In this document: positions 43,179-55,954 of the stretch, piece by piece
Layout of the letters: each line of letters starts with the position of its first letter
Position numbering within the stretch: the first letter of the stretch is position 1
Assembly (NCBI RefSeq): GCF_005222705.1
Contig: NZ_STGF01000003.1
Coordinates: 186,001 to 250,000, forward strand
From: Paenibacillus sp. SY21-1
Lineage (GTDB): Bacteria > Bacillota > Bacilli > Paenibacillales > Paenibacillaceae
Direction of reading: 5' to 3'
DNA length: 64,000 nucleotides
Translations under genes and position numbers: made by a program
The notes under the pieces: generated by a model
Told to the model about the DNA's origin: nothing
Database searches by the model: none
What the model saw: the letters and a program-made list of their open reading frames with translations, nothing else

Positions 43179-44747
43179 TTACTTTTTAGTGGCAAGGAAC
43201 GTATCAATCTGCCCCTGAACGTCTGCAATAATTTTGTCCAGTCCGGCTGCCTTCTGCTTCTCGATGTACGCGTTGATCTCCGAATCGACATCTCCCTTGA
43301 TGATGCCGGACAACAGCAGCTTGCCTTGCTCGGAGGACAGCTGAGCGCGCTGAGCCAGCTCGGTCTTGACGCTATCCGGCGACGGCACGAAGCCCGCGAG
43401 CGGGGAAATGACAATGTTGTCGCGCGTAGCGTAGGCCAAATTCTGCTTCATCGCTTCTTCGGGAGACGTTACGGTAGGACGCGCCATGTCAGAGCGGTAG
43501 AAGCCCCAGTTAAACCAGTTTTGCCACAACGGCTTGGCCGGGTCCTCGCCTGCAGCGAAGCCGACTACACCATTTGCGTCAATCGTGTACGTTTGATCTT
43601 TAATGCCATAGAAGAACAGGTCGTATACTTCCTGATCAGTAGACAGTAGCTCCATAAACATCAGCATTCTTTCCGGATTGGCCGCGTTTGCGTTAATGGC
43701 CATTGCATTGTTCATTTGCGAATCTCTGGCGAATTTGTTGTCAGGATATACCTCGACGGCAGCGGATACCGCTGTTTTATCGGTAAAATTGGTCACCCCG
43801 TAAAGCGCTCCGGATGTCGTTTTACCCGAAAAAGCCTTGCCGGTCAGAAACGGCTGGTTATCTTTGTCGGCCAGCGCATTTTTGGAAATAACACCGTTAT
43901 CGTACCATTTCTTCGCAAGCGTCACGGCTTCCTTGAACATCTCCGTTTGCTCCAGCGGAATAACCTTGGCCGAAGCGTCATTCACATCAATATACAAGGT
44001 GTTGAAGCCCAGATCCTGCAATTCGTATTTAGGCTGCAGCAGCGTCACGATATCGCCGGCATCGCCCTTCATGGCCAGATCATATACGGTCATGCCAGGC
44101 TTGCCTGCGGCAATTTTGGTCAGAAACTCGTCAATGCCTTCGATTGCCGTCAAATCTCCAGGCTCAACGCCAAGCTTGTCGGAAATATCCTTGCGATAAT
44201 TGAACACCGGCTTGGACGTTTTGATCTCTGTCCACGGAACGCCGAACAGCTTGCCGTTGACACTCGCTGCACCGAGCATGTCGTTGTCCTGATAGAACTT
44301 GTACAAAGTTGGCGCATATTCCGGCATCAGCTCGCTTAAATCCAGAAACGCCGATTTGTTGACCATATTGGAGTAGCCGAACCAATCTGCGGTGAAAGCG
44401 GCATCATAATTGTCGCCTGAGGATGCCATCATCGTCAGTTTTTGCTGGTAGTCGCTGAAAGGAATAACGTTGATTTCGAATTTCGCGTTTATTCTGTCCT
44501 TCGTCAGCTCATACAAAGCATCGAGAACCTCTTGCTTGGCCGCACGGTCATCGCCCGCCGTTACGATTTTGAGCGTTACTTCCTCCAGCGGAGCCTTGGT
44601 CGGCTCGGGGCTCGCTGCTTGCTCGGACGAGCCCGGCGATGTCGCAGGCTGATTGGTCCCGTTTGACGTTTGGCTGCATGCGCCCAAAACAGTCGTAATC
44701 AGCATCGTACAGGCCAGCGCGGTTAACGCTTTCTTTTGCTTTTTCAT
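43179..44747 (-). CDS. Sugar-binding lipoprotein (LipO type)
   Basis: This 522-residue lipoprotein has the signal peptide MKKQKKALTALACTMLITTV and lipobox LGAC, followed by a Thr/Ser/Pro linker. The mature region belongs to the extracellular solute-binding family used with LplB/LplC permeases. ATG 44747 has AGGAGGG 9 nt upstream. It is the last gene of a three-gene transporter operon. The closest known systems import oligosaccharides such as rhamnogalacturonides or xylan fragments. The ATPase is not encoded here; such systems use a shared MsmX-type ATPase. Confidence 0.88.
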   Translation of the reverse strand: MKKQKKALTALACTMLITTVLGACSQTSNGTNQPATSPGSSEQAASPEPTKAPLEEVTLKIVTAGDDRAAKQEVLDALYELTKDRINAKFEINVIPFSDYQQKLTMMASSGDNYDAAFTADWFGYSNMVNKSAFLDLSELMPEYAPTLYKFYQDNDMLGAASVNGKLFGVPWTEIKTSKPVFNYRKDISDKLGVEPGDLTAIEGIDEFLTKIAAGKPGMTVYDLAMKGDAGDIVTLLQPKYELQDLGFNTLYIDVNDASAKVIPLEQTEMFKEAVTLAKKWYDNGVISKNALADKDNQPFLTGKAFSGKTTSGALYGVTNFTDKTAVSAAVEVYPDNKFARDSQMNNAMAINANAANPERMLMFMELLSTDQEVYDLFFYGIKDQTYTIDANGVVGFAAGEDPAKPLWQNWFNWGFYRSDMARPTVTSPEEAMKQNLAYATRDNIVISPLAGFVPSPDSVKTELAQRAQLSSEQGKLLLSGIIKGDVDSEINAYIEKQKAAGLDKIIADVQGQIDTFLATKK

Positions 44748-44843
44748 TTCTAGAAACCCTCCTCTTATTAGTACCTTTGCACAGCATATATCTACCAGCG
44801 GCTTGCCCGCTCGCCAAGAGCCAAGCGAGCAAGCCGCGAGCAT

Positions 44844-45722
44844 TTACCCTTTGACGGCTCCGATGAGCAGCCCTTTAATGAAGAAACGTTGAATGAACGG
44901 ATACACCAGCACGATCGGACCGATCGTTACTATACATGTTGCCATCTTGAGTCCTTCCGCAGGCAAACGTCCGCCGGTCATTCTGACAATCTCCGCGCCC
45001 TGCACCGATGTGGACAAAAACTCTACATTGGACTGAATGGTTCTAAGCAGCAGCTGCAACGGCTGAAGCTCAACTTTATTGAGCAGCATCAGTCCGAGCC
45101 ACCAGTCGTTCCAGTAGGCCAAAGCGATAAACAATCCTACTGTGGCAAGCGCCGGCTTTGATAGCGGAGCAATGATTTGAAAAAAGATTCGATATTCTCC
45201 CGCACCGTCGATTTTGGCCGACTCCGTCAATTCGTCCGGCAGCGCCTGGAAGTAATTGCGAAGCAGGAAGACGTTCCAGGCCTGGCATAAATAAGGGATA
45301 ATCAATGCGGCCAGATTGTCCTGCAGCCCCAGATATTTTACGCAGACGATATACCACGGCACGATTCCTCCGCTAATCAAAATGGTGATCAGGGTGAACA
45401 CATTCAGTTGCTTGCGATATCTGACCCGCTTCAGGGCCAGCGGATAGGCGAGCAGCGCGGTGACGAGCAAGCTGGAGAGCGTGCCGACAACGGTTACGAT
45501 AATCGATATTTTGTAGCCATTGATAATTTTGGAGGCGTCCACCAACAGCACCCTATAGGCCTCCAGGCTGAAATCTCTAGGAAAAATATTATAGCCGTAC
45601 TGCAAAATGGCATCCTCGCTCGTTAATGAACTGCTGAGCACCAGCACAAACGGAAGGATACAGAAAACAGAAAACGCAAGTATAGCGGCATACAGCAAGG
45701 TCTGGTTCAGCTTCGCTGCCAT
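44844..45722 (-). CDS. Sugar ABC transporter permease, LplC/YtcP type
   Basis: This 292-residue inner-membrane permease has six helices. The coupling loop is ESAKIDGAGEYRIFFQIIAP, the EAA motif of carbohydrate importers. ATG 45722 has GGAGG 9 nt upstream. It ends VKG, as is common in this family. Confidence 0.92.
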   Translation of the reverse strand: MAAKLNQTLLYAAILAFSVFCILPFVLVLSSSLTSEDAILQYGYNIFPRDFSLEAYRVLLVDASKIINGYKISIIVTVVGTLSSLLVTALLAYPLALKRVRYRKQLNVFTLITILISGGIVPWYIVCVKYLGLQDNLAALIIPYLCQAWNVFLLRNYFQALPDELTESAKIDGAGEYRIFFQIIAPLSKPALATVGLFIALAYWNDWWLGLMLLNKVELQPLQLLLRTIQSNVEFLSTSVQGAEIVRMTGGRLPAEGLKMATCIVTIGPIVLVYPFIQRFFIKGLLIGAVKG

Positions 45723-45746
45723 TCTCTTAGGCCTCCTCTCGGATGA

Positions 45747-46667
45747 TTAGAATAATGCGGAATCGGAATTGTATTTTTTAATCAGCTTGTTGAACGTTAT
45801 AATAATGACGAACGCGATAACCGATTGATAGAAGCCCGCGGCTGAGGCCATGCCGATATCCCCGTTCATGCGCAAACTTCTGAAAATAAAGGTATCGATG
45901 ACATCCGCTGTGCTGTACAAAGCCGCATTGTCTCCTACCAGCGCATAGAACATGCCGAAGTCCGCGCTCATAATTCGACCCAAATTCAGCAAAAACAAAA
46001 TAATAATCGTAGGCATCAAAAACGGAATCGTGATATACCTGATTTGATGAAACTTGTTCGCTCCGTCTATTTTCGCGGCCTCGTAATAGGATGGATCGAT
46101 GCCGGCCAGCGTCGCCAGATAGAGAATCATCCCATAGCCCGTTGTTTTCCATATGTGGAAGACGACCAATATAATCGGCCACAGCCACGGGGAGGCATAC
46201 CAGTTGACTTCCTCGTTGCCAAGAGCAACGAGCAACGCATTCAGAACGCCGTTATCGATACTGAAAATGTTGTAGGCGATAACTCCCACAACGATCCAGG
46301 ACAGAAAGTGTGGAAGAAACATCATCGATTGCGTGATCTTTTTGAACCATTTTCCCGCCAGCTCGTTAAAGATCAAAGCCAGACCCACCTGGAACAAAAC
46401 GCCGAATACGATAAACAGCAAATTCAGCAGCAGCGTGTTGTAAGTCACTTGCAGCACAGCGCCGGACGAAAACAAGTACTCAAAGTTTTTCAGCAGCGGA
46501 TCGGACCACGGGCTGTTCAGTATCCCTTCTTTGAAGTTAAAGTTTTTAAAGGCGACCAGCAGGCCGAACATGGGGAAATAATTGAATAAAAGAATGATCA
46601 TAACGCCAGGGATCATCATCGAATACAGCACTCTGTTCCGGAAAAGCTCCTTGAATAGACTAGTCAC
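45747..46667 (-). CDS. Sugar ABC transporter permease, LplB/YteP type
   Basis: This 306-residue permease is the partner of the LplC-type protein. The EAA loop reads EAAKIDGANKFHQIRYITIP. GTG 46667 with TTGGAG 7 nt upstream is the start. It is the first gene of the transporter operon and is separated by a terminator from the binding-protein/two-component genes upstream. Confidence 0.92.
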   Translation of the reverse strand: MTSLFKELFRNRVLYSMMIPGVMIILLFNYFPMFGLLVAFKNFNFKEGILNSPWSDPLLKNFEYLFSSGAVLQVTYNTLLLNLLFIVFGVLFQVGLALIFNELAGKWFKKITQSMMFLPHFLSWIVVGVIAYNIFSIDNGVLNALLVALGNEEVNWYASPWLWPIILVVFHIWKTTGYGMILYLATLAGIDPSYYEAAKIDGANKFHQIRYITIPFLMPTIIILFLLNLGRIMSADFGMFYALVGDNAALYSTADVIDTFIFRSLRMNGDIGMASAAGFYQSVIAFVIIITFNKLIKKYNSDSALF

Positions 46668-46790
46668 CGCATATCTCCAACTCTCTGTTTTAGAATCGCT
46701 TGCTGCTTGATTTCATTATAAATGGATACAAAAATAGTGAAATGCGATTACTATAGAGCGATATACGTATTTTTTAGATGGTTTCCGGAC

Positions 46791-46821
46791 AAAAAAAATC
46801 CCCCATGCGCATGCATAAGGG
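46791..46821 (-). terminator. Terminator between the two-component cluster and transporter operon
   Basis: On the minus strand CCCTTATGC pairs with GCATGGGGG (two G-U pairs) around ATGC and is followed by eight T. Confidence 0.85.
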
Positions 46822-46829
46822 AATGTCTG

Positions 46830-48134
46830 CTATTGCTTGATCATATAGTCGAAGGCGGCGTCGGCTTCCTCCATCGCAGCCTGCAAATCGGGTTCGTCTG
46901 CGGCTAGCCACTGCTGGGTCAAGCGCCACAGCCAGTCGCGGAATGAGGTCGGCACCTTGTTCTCCCCCCAGTAGTGATGAAGAGAACGGACTATAATGGA
47001 TTGGGGATCATCCTTAAAGTCGAATGCCTGCCTGAGCGCTTCAGGCACCTCGTACACGATTTTTTCCTTCGTAACGGGAAGCATCAAATTCGTTTTCAAG
47101 TAATTGGAATAAACCTCTTTGCTGTAAAAATAACGAATAAACTCCGAGAATGCCGCAACCTTCTCCGGGCTTTTCCCCGCTTCGGACGAGAGCGCAAAGC
47201 CAATCAGCATCGGCTGGCTCGTCGATACCCTCGCTCCCTGCCGATTCGCCGGAACGAAATAACCAAGCTCGCTATCGGGCTTTACCTTCTTGATCGTGCT
47301 GTACATCCAGCTCCCATGATAGAGCATGGCGGCTTTCCCCGAGGACATAATCGAGGGCAGCTCGCTGTCGCTTGTATCCCGCCAGCCTGGGTTCACGTAG
47401 CCCTTGGTCCAAAGCTCCGTCATATCGTTCATGGCCTGCATCATATTATGATCCGTGAAATGCACCAGGCCTGAGATTCTGTCCCGGTTCCAGTCCGGAT
47501 TGTCCGCATACAGATAGCTGCCCATAAAAAAGCTCTGCCAAAAGCCCATATGCCATAAATCCTTGCCGGCAACGACGATAGGCGGGATGCCCAGGCTTTT
47601 GATCCGCTCGCAGGCCTGCAAAAATTCCTCCCAGGTACGGGGCTCGCGCTCAATGCCAGCCTCTGCGAAAATTCTTTTGTTGTAGATGATGCCCAGCGGG
47701 AACGTATCCGACATCGGCAGCGTGTAGACGACGCCATTCAGGCTGACGGGATCGGCGACCAATTCGACAAGATCCTCCGGAATCGGGGCCAGCTTGCCGG
47801 CCTCCACAAAGGCTTCCGGATCACGCATATCCAGAAAATCGGGAAACTCGTCAACGGCCACCTTGCGCTTCAAATATTCTTCATAGGTTGCTGATCCCGC
47901 CGCAGAGGGTATCGCATTGATTCGGCTGCGATTCTGCGATTCATTAAACCCGCTCACTACCTCCTCCATCGTCCGGTTGCTCAGCGTATCGCCGCTTGCG
48001 TAGATAAAGTCGAGCACGACGGGGGCGACGGTCCGCTCCTGCTGACTGATCTGCCCGCCGCGCCCCGCGCAGCCCGCAAGCAGCATACACGCAAGCATCA
48101 GAAAAGCCACGTTCCTCGTCCACTTTGTCTCCAC
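46830..48134 (-). CDS. Sugar-binding lipoprotein linked to the YesM/YesN pair
   Basis: This 434-residue family 1 extracellular binding protein has lipobox LAGC near residue 22. The mature part has SGFNESQNRSRINAIPSAAG (as FNESQNRSRIN), LPMSDTFPLGIIYNKRIFAE and WLWRLTQQWLA. It begins 12 nt after the stop of the response regulator gene (GTG 48134, GGGGGAG upstream). Being in the kinase operon and not in the transporter operon, it may present sugar to the kinase or be an alternative receptor for the nearby permeases. Confidence 0.85.
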   Translation of the reverse strand: METKWTRNVAFLMLACMLLAGCAGRGGQISQQERTVAPVVLDFIYASGDTLSNRTMEEVVSGFNESQNRSRINAIPSAAGSATYEEYLKRKVAVDEFPDFLDMRDPEAFVEAGKLAPIPEDLVELVADPVSLNGVVYTLPMSDTFPLGIIYNKRIFAEAGIEREPRTWEEFLQACERIKSLGIPPIVVAGKDLWHMGFWQSFFMGSYLYADNPDWNRDRISGLVHFTDHNMMQAMNDMTELWTKGYVNPGWRDTSDSELPSIMSSGKAAMLYHGSWMYSTIKKVKPDSELGYFVPANRQGARVSTSQPMLIGFALSSEAGKSPEKVAAFSEFIRYFYSKEVYSNYLKTNLMLPVTKEKIVYEVPEALRQAFDFKDDPQSIIVRSLHHYWGENKVPTSFRDWLWRLTQQWLAADEPDLQAAMEEADAAFDYMIKQ

Positions 48135-48146
48135 AAATCTCCCCCT

Positions 48147-49736
48147 CTACTCCGGCTTGAAATTTTTACGATAGTCGTTGGGCAGAACGCCATAGGTTTT
48201 TTTGAAAAGCTCGCTAAACTGCCTGGCATTATTGCAGCCTACCTTCTCGGCAATTTCGTAGAGCATGGCATCGGTTTCCGTCAGCATGCGGACGGCATGT
48301 CTCATGCGCACCTCCGTAACGTATTGCTTAAAGTTCTGGCCCGTATTCTTTTTGAAGAAAACGCTGAAGTAGCTGGGATTCATATAGAACCTGGCCGCCA
48401 TCGTCTCCAGACTCAGCTCCTCTGCGAAGCTGGCCTCGATAAAGGACTTGACCTCGTTCATATGAACCCAATCGCGCTGCATCCCGGTCCGATGCATCTT
48501 GTCATGCAGCAGCTCCAACTCGCGCAGCATGTAGACGCCAAGCTCATCGAGCGTCTCGCAGCCATGCAGCTCCTTTACGTAACGCGTTTCCTCAAACAAC
48601 TCGCCCGAACGCTCCTTCACAGGCTCCCGGGCAACCCGAATCAACAATACATGTGCCAGGTGCAGCGCGTATTCCCTGTTGCCCCATGCGAGGCGGCGAA
48701 CCAGCTCCAGCCACGACTTGAAGCTTGTCACGTATCCGTTGCTATCCGACACGATCAACGTTCGGAGCAGTTCCTTCTCCAGCCGCTCGCGATCCTGCTC
48801 AGGGACCGACTCTGCCGGGGGCTCGGGAATATGAGCAATCAGGCGATTCGACCCCAGAAAAAATTTGTAGGACAAATTTGTCCGCGCCCTGCGGTAGCTG
48901 CTCCCGATTTGCTCCAGCGCCGTCTGCTCTCCTACGCCGATCGTAACGCTCAGCTTGAGGTACCGGACAATATTGGCATGAAATTGTTCGGCAAGACAAG
49001 CAGCCTGAAAGCTTTCATCGTGCCGGATAACCATATACAGCTGCTCGCGGGAGGATACCGCCCAGCCGGCCGCCTCTTGGGGGATCATATGCTCCAGAAT
49101 GTTCCTGATCGCATAGTTGATAAGCTTCCGCTCTCCCTCATGCCAGCTGCCCTGATGTCGCGACGGGTGGTCCGCTTCTACCGCGATTACGGTAAATCGG
49201 GCGTCAGGGAAAGCCCCTTTCAGTTGACCCGCAAGCTCGGCCTGATCCGTCCATGGCTTTTCCTCGACCAGTTGGTCCAAAAAATCCTCGATGAGCTGTT
49301 TTTGGCGGACGGATTCGTAATGCTGCAGCTGGCTGTCTTTCCTGCTCGCCATCGTTTCTTTGCGAATCTCGTTCACCGTATTCACCAGAATCTGCTCCAG
49401 CTTGTTGCGGTCAATCGGCTTGATCAGATAATCCACCGCTCCATATGACAACGCATCCTTGGCATAGGAAAACTCTCGATAGGCGCTAATAAAAATAACT
49501 TTGGTTTTCAGCCCGTTCATCCTGATCGCTTTCAACACATCGATCCCGTTCAAGCGCGGCATGGATATATCGGTGATGACAATATCCGGCGATTTCTCTT
49601 CAATTTCCTTCAGCAGCGCATCTCCCTTGCCGGCTTCGCCGACAAGCACCAAACCCAGCCGCTCCCAATCAATCAACTTTTTTAACCCGCGGATAATGAC
49701 ACGCTCATCATCCGCCAGAATAACGCTCAGGCTCAT
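48147..49736 (-). CDS. YesN-type response regulator with AraC output
   Basis: This 529-residue regulator has a receiver domain (1-120; ADDE near residue 8, phospho-acceptor in DIVITDISMPRLNG near 55, and the KPIDRNKL lysine near 105). A long middle region follows, and an AraC double helix-turn-helix covers about 425-525 (LSLETMAARFYMNPSYFSVF, then LYEIAEKVGCNNARQFSELF). GGGAGG lies 9 nt before ATG 49736, and the gene overlaps the kinase gene by 29 nt. It likely activates the downstream transporter and perhaps lacZ. Confidence 0.93.
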   Translation of the reverse strand: MSLSVILADDERVIIRGLKKLIDWERLGLVLVGEAGKGDALLKEIEEKSPDIVITDISMPRLNGIDVLKAIRMNGLKTKVIFISAYREFSYAKDALSYGAVDYLIKPIDRNKLEQILVNTVNEIRKETMASRKDSQLQHYESVRQKQLIEDFLDQLVEEKPWTDQAELAGQLKGAFPDARFTVIAVEADHPSRHQGSWHEGERKLINYAIRNILEHMIPQEAAGWAVSSREQLYMVIRHDESFQAACLAEQFHANIVRYLKLSVTIGVGEQTALEQIGSSYRRARTNLSYKFFLGSNRLIAHIPEPPAESVPEQDRERLEKELLRTLIVSDSNGYVTSFKSWLELVRRLAWGNREYALHLAHVLLIRVAREPVKERSGELFEETRYVKELHGCETLDELGVYMLRELELLHDKMHRTGMQRDWVHMNEVKSFIEASFAEELSLETMAARFYMNPSYFSVFFKKNTGQNFKQYVTEVRMRHAVRMLTETDAMLYEIAEKVGCNNARQFSELFKKTYGVLPNDYRKNFKPE

Positions 49737-51507
49737 GCTTCTCGACCTCCCTTATGATCGGAATAACGATTTCGACGCAAGTTCCGACGCTCGGCAGACT
49801 GCTCACGGATACGCCATACCTTTCTCCAAAAAGCGAGCGGACACGTTGATGTACGTTTTTCATGCCAAACCCGCCGACGCCCCCGTTTCGGGACGGCTCG
49901 TCAAGCTGCTCCTCCAGCTTAAGCAGCTCGTCTGCCTCCATTCCAACGCCATCGTCGGTAATTCGGATGACCAACGTATATTCATCCCGTTTCACGACCT
50001 CCAGGGAAATGCCGCCCGCCTCATCCTTGGGAAGAATGCCATGCTCGACCGCATTTTCAATAAACGGCTGCACGGAAAGCTTGGGCACGCCCCATTCCGG
50101 GGAAACGTCGGGAGCGGTAGACATCGTCAAGTTGACCAGTTCCTCGTATCTCACGCCGATTAACGCCATATAGTCCTTGACATTTTGCAGCTCGCTGGAC
50201 AGCTTCACCATATTTTCCCCATAGTCGAGCACATATTCCAATTGATTGGATAAGGAATGAATCATGTCCGCCACCGCCATATCGTCATTGCTCACCGCAC
50301 TCATCCGAATTACCTCAAGCGTATTGTACAAATAATGCGGCCTGATCTGTCCCTTAAGCGCATTAAGCTCCGCCTGCTTCTGCCAGATTTGAGCCACGTA
50401 GGCGTCCTGAATAAAGCTATCAAGCTGCTTCGCCATCTTGTTGACGCTCCGCGTCAGCTGCCCCAGCTCATCCTCCGATTTGACCTCCAGATTGACGTCC
50501 AGATTTCCTTGCTCAATGCGGGACATTTGCGACATAATATCGCGAATCGGTCTGGAGAATCGCCTTGAGAACGTCAGCGACAGCAGCAGCAGGACGGCCA
50601 GGCATCCGATCAGAAGCGTCGTCACAATGCCTTTAAACTGCACGAACGTATAAAAAAAATCTTTTTTGGAAAAATGTCCGATAAGCTCTTGGCCAATACC
50701 GGGCAAGTCGTTGACGACCAGCAGACCCGCCTTGTCCGCTCCGCTCCCGCGATTGCTCCAGTTATGCAACTGCCCGATCCGATCCGGCCTGCTGCTGTAA
50801 TTAATGAACCCGTCCCGATCGACCATATCGATGTAGTCCTCGGGTCCAAGCTCGATCTGATCAAACAAGTTCTGAAAAATAGAAACGTTCACGTCAATAA
50901 TAAGGGTGCCGACAATTTTGGGCTCTTTATGGAGTACAGTCGACGTATCGAGCAATTGGCGCGCCATCGTAATGACCTTTACATTCGACTCGTTAAAGTA
51001 CGTTTCGTAATGCGTCGGATAAATCACAAGGCCCATAGGCTTCTCGCTAAGCTTGCGGTTAATTTCCTGAAGCGGAAACTGGGAGCGTTCAAACACCTTC
51101 GCCTTGCGCGACTGCATAATAATCTTGTTCGACTCGGCCGGGACATAATAAACATTTTCAATATAAATATCCATGCCCAGAATCGACGTCAGCAGCGGCT
51201 CGACCTCCGATTTACTGAACTTATTCATAGGGTTCGTCAGCGGCTCGTACCAAATCTCATCGTATAGAAGCTTGGAAATGTTGTTGTAGCCCTCAAACTG
51301 CTGCTCCACATTTTTGGCCATATACAGCGACATTTGGCTAAGATTCCCGTCATTGAAGCTCTCGGATTGCCGCGAGAACGCATCGAGCAAAAAGTAGCCC
51401 AGCACGATAAGCGGAGCAAGGCCGGCCACAACAAATGCGATGACGAACTTGTTGAAAATGCTCCGCGACAGGGTCATGCGATTGAATCGGAAGCCTAACA
51501 GCACCAT
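49708..51507 (-). CDS. YesM-type sensor histidine kinase
   Basis: This 599-residue membrane kinase has two transmembrane helices (about 12-35 and 290-312) flanking an extracellular Cache-like sensor, a HAMP domain (about 313-365), the phospho-acceptor block GQIRPHYLYNTLEVIRMSAV and a C-terminal ATPase domain (QPFIENAVEHGI N-box, DDGVGM G1 box, GGFGMKNVHQRV G2). The start is uncertain: GTG 51510, ATG 51507 or ATG 51477 are possible, and GAGGGG lies just before the first two. It signals to the overlapping response regulator. Confidence 0.92.
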   Translation of the reverse strand: MVLLGFRFNRMTLSRSIFNKFVIAFVVAGLAPLIVLGYFLLDAFSRQSESFNDGNLSQMSLYMAKNVEQQFEGYNNISKLLYDEIWYEPLTNPMNKFSKSEVEPLLTSILGMDIYIENVYYVPAESNKIIMQSRKAKVFERSQFPLQEINRKLSEKPMGLVIYPTHYETYFNESNVKVITMARQLLDTSTVLHKEPKIVGTLIIDVNVSIFQNLFDQIELGPEDYIDMVDRDGFINYSSRPDRIGQLHNWSNRGSGADKAGLLVVNDLPGIGQELIGHFSKKDFFYTFVQFKGIVTTLLIGCLAVLLLLSLTFSRRFSRPIRDIMSQMSRIEQGNLDVNLEVKSEDELGQLTRSVNKMAKQLDSFIQDAYVAQIWQKQAELNALKGQIRPHYLYNTLEVIRMSAVSNDDMAVADMIHSLSNQLEYVLDYGENMVKLSSELQNVKDYMALIGVRYEELVNLTMSTAPDVSPEWGVPKLSVQPFIENAVEHGILPKDEAGGISLEVVKRDEYTLVIRITDDGVGMEADELLKLEEQLDEPSRNGGVGGFGMKNVHQRVRSLFGERYGVSVSSLPSVGTCVEIVIPIIREVEKHEPERYSGG

Positions 51508-51524
51508 CACCCCTCAGCAAAATT

Positions 51525-51538
51525 AGATAGCGCTTTCA
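51525..51538 (-). promoter_or_regulatory. Candidate catabolite-repression (cre) site
   Basis: TGAAAGCGCTATCT (minus strand) fits every fixed position of the Firmicute cre consensus TGNAANCGNWNNCW. It lies 18-31 nt upstream of the kinase start, downstream of any likely promoter, where CcpA would act as a roadblock. Confidence 0.55.
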
Positions 51539-51701
51539 TTTCTTTATTTGTGAAACAGCTTATGTATAGGGAAGTATACTCGATAGTCCGCGTGCAGGAC
51601 AAGCGCGGGATTTAGCGAATGACGATTCCATATGGGAGTAAAATAGACTGCAAGAAAAAGCAAATTCTCTTCCTCCTTCAGGGGGCAAAGCTGACGTTTG
51701 G

Positions 51702-51744
51702 CAAAAATAAAAGCCGGTCCCCCTCTATACATAAGGAAGACCGG
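51702..51744 (-). terminator. Terminator after lacZ
   Basis: On the minus strand CCGGTCTTCC pairs with GGGGGACCGG (two G-U pairs) and is followed by CTTTTATTTTT, 41 nt past the lacZ stop. Confidence 0.75.
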
Positions 51745-51784
51745 ACATGTACGTTATTGAGCTTGATTTGCAGCCAACAAAGCG

Positions 51785-54850
<3,066 letters not shown>

Positions 54851-54931
54851 TCATTATAGGGGTGGGTTATGATCGGAGGGAAGGAACAAAACGGACAAAT
54901 ACCCCTACAAAATGGACAAGGAGAAATCCAC

Positions 54932-55795
54932 ATGGAACTTCTGCCGCGTAAGAGCAATTTTGGAGCTACCTATAAAGATGTGCTTCCGTTAACCGTATAT
55001 ACAGTGGGAACGGAGATTCAACCGCCCCTAACCCGAATGAAGGGCTTTTCCGCCCATCAGCTCTTTTTCACCGTATCCGGCACGGGCAAATTCCGCCGTC
55101 TCGCTAATGATAAGGACAAATGGGACATACTGGGGAGCGGCGATTTGTTGTACATTCCCGCGAACTGCGCTCATGAATATATGGCGACCGGAGGAAATCC
55201 GTGGCATGTGGCTTATGTGACGTTCCTTGAGAACTTCGGCAGCATGGTGGCCAATTGGGGATTGCGCGATTCTCCGCGTCTTTTTAGAATGGAAGACCAG
55301 CCCTCCTATATGAATCGGATACAGCAAATATGGATGCACTCGGGCAGCGAGCATGATCCGTGGCAAACAACGGAGATGCTTATGGCCCTGCTGCTCAGCA
55401 TCATGAAAGCCAATCAAACCTTGCAGCGGACCGCGTCCCCCTCCGCAGAGCCTGCCTCCTACCGCGAGCCGATTGTGAACAACGCCGTTCAGTTTATACA
55501 TGATCATCTCAACCGCCCCATTACGATTGCCCAGCTTGCCGAGCATGTCGGATACTCGCAAAAGCAGCTCACGCGCCTGTTTCGCAAGGAATTCGGGACC
55601 ACGCCGCTGCAATATGTACACAAGAAGCGCCTGCATACCGCAAGCCTGCTGCTGACCGACAATCCCGAGCTGAACGTCAGGCAAGTGGCCGCTTACGTAG
55701 GGATGGAGCCGGAATATTTTACACGTCTCTACAAACGGGAATTCAAGCGCCTGCCTTCCGCTAAATCGCAGCATCAGCATAGAACAGAGCAGTAG
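54932..55795 (+). CDS. AraC family regulator, probably of lacZ
   Basis: This 287-residue regulator has an AraC-type cupin ligand domain (about 1-165; IPANCAHEYMATGGNPWHVA, split here as IPANCAHEY and NPWHVAYVTF) and a double helix-turn-helix (about 185-280; LAEHVGYSQKQLTRLFRKEF, then VRQVAAYVGMEPEYFTRLYK). ATG 54932 has AAGGAG 8 nt upstream; an upstream in-frame ATG at 54869 lacks one. It is divergent from lacZ with a 108-bp gap, the usual arrangement for sugar-responsive control. Confidence 0.88.
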   Translation: MELLPRKSNFGATYKDVLPLTVYTVGTEIQPPLTRMKGFSAHQLFFTVSGTGKFRRLANDKDKWDILGSGDLLYIPANCAHEYMATGGNPWHVAYVTFLENFGSMVANWGLRDSPRLFRMEDQPSYMNRIQQIWMHSGSEHDPWQTTEMLMALLLSIMKANQTLQRTASPSAEPASYREPIVNNAVQFIHDHLNRPITIAQLAEHVGYSQKQLTRLFRKEFGTTPLQYVHKKRLHTASLLLTDNPELNVRQVAAYVGMEPEYFTRLYKREFKRLPSAKSQHQHRTEQ

Positions 55796-55954
55796 GAATC
55801 GTTCTTCTAGCGATAAGCCGGGCAACAAGGGCTTTCACGGCAAGCTGCTGGTGTACAGAGCCTAAAAATCCGCATCCGCTCATCGATAACTCCCTCTTGC
55901 AGCGCAACAATAACAAGCTTGATTTCGTACATAAGCGTAAAGGGGGCGCTTATT

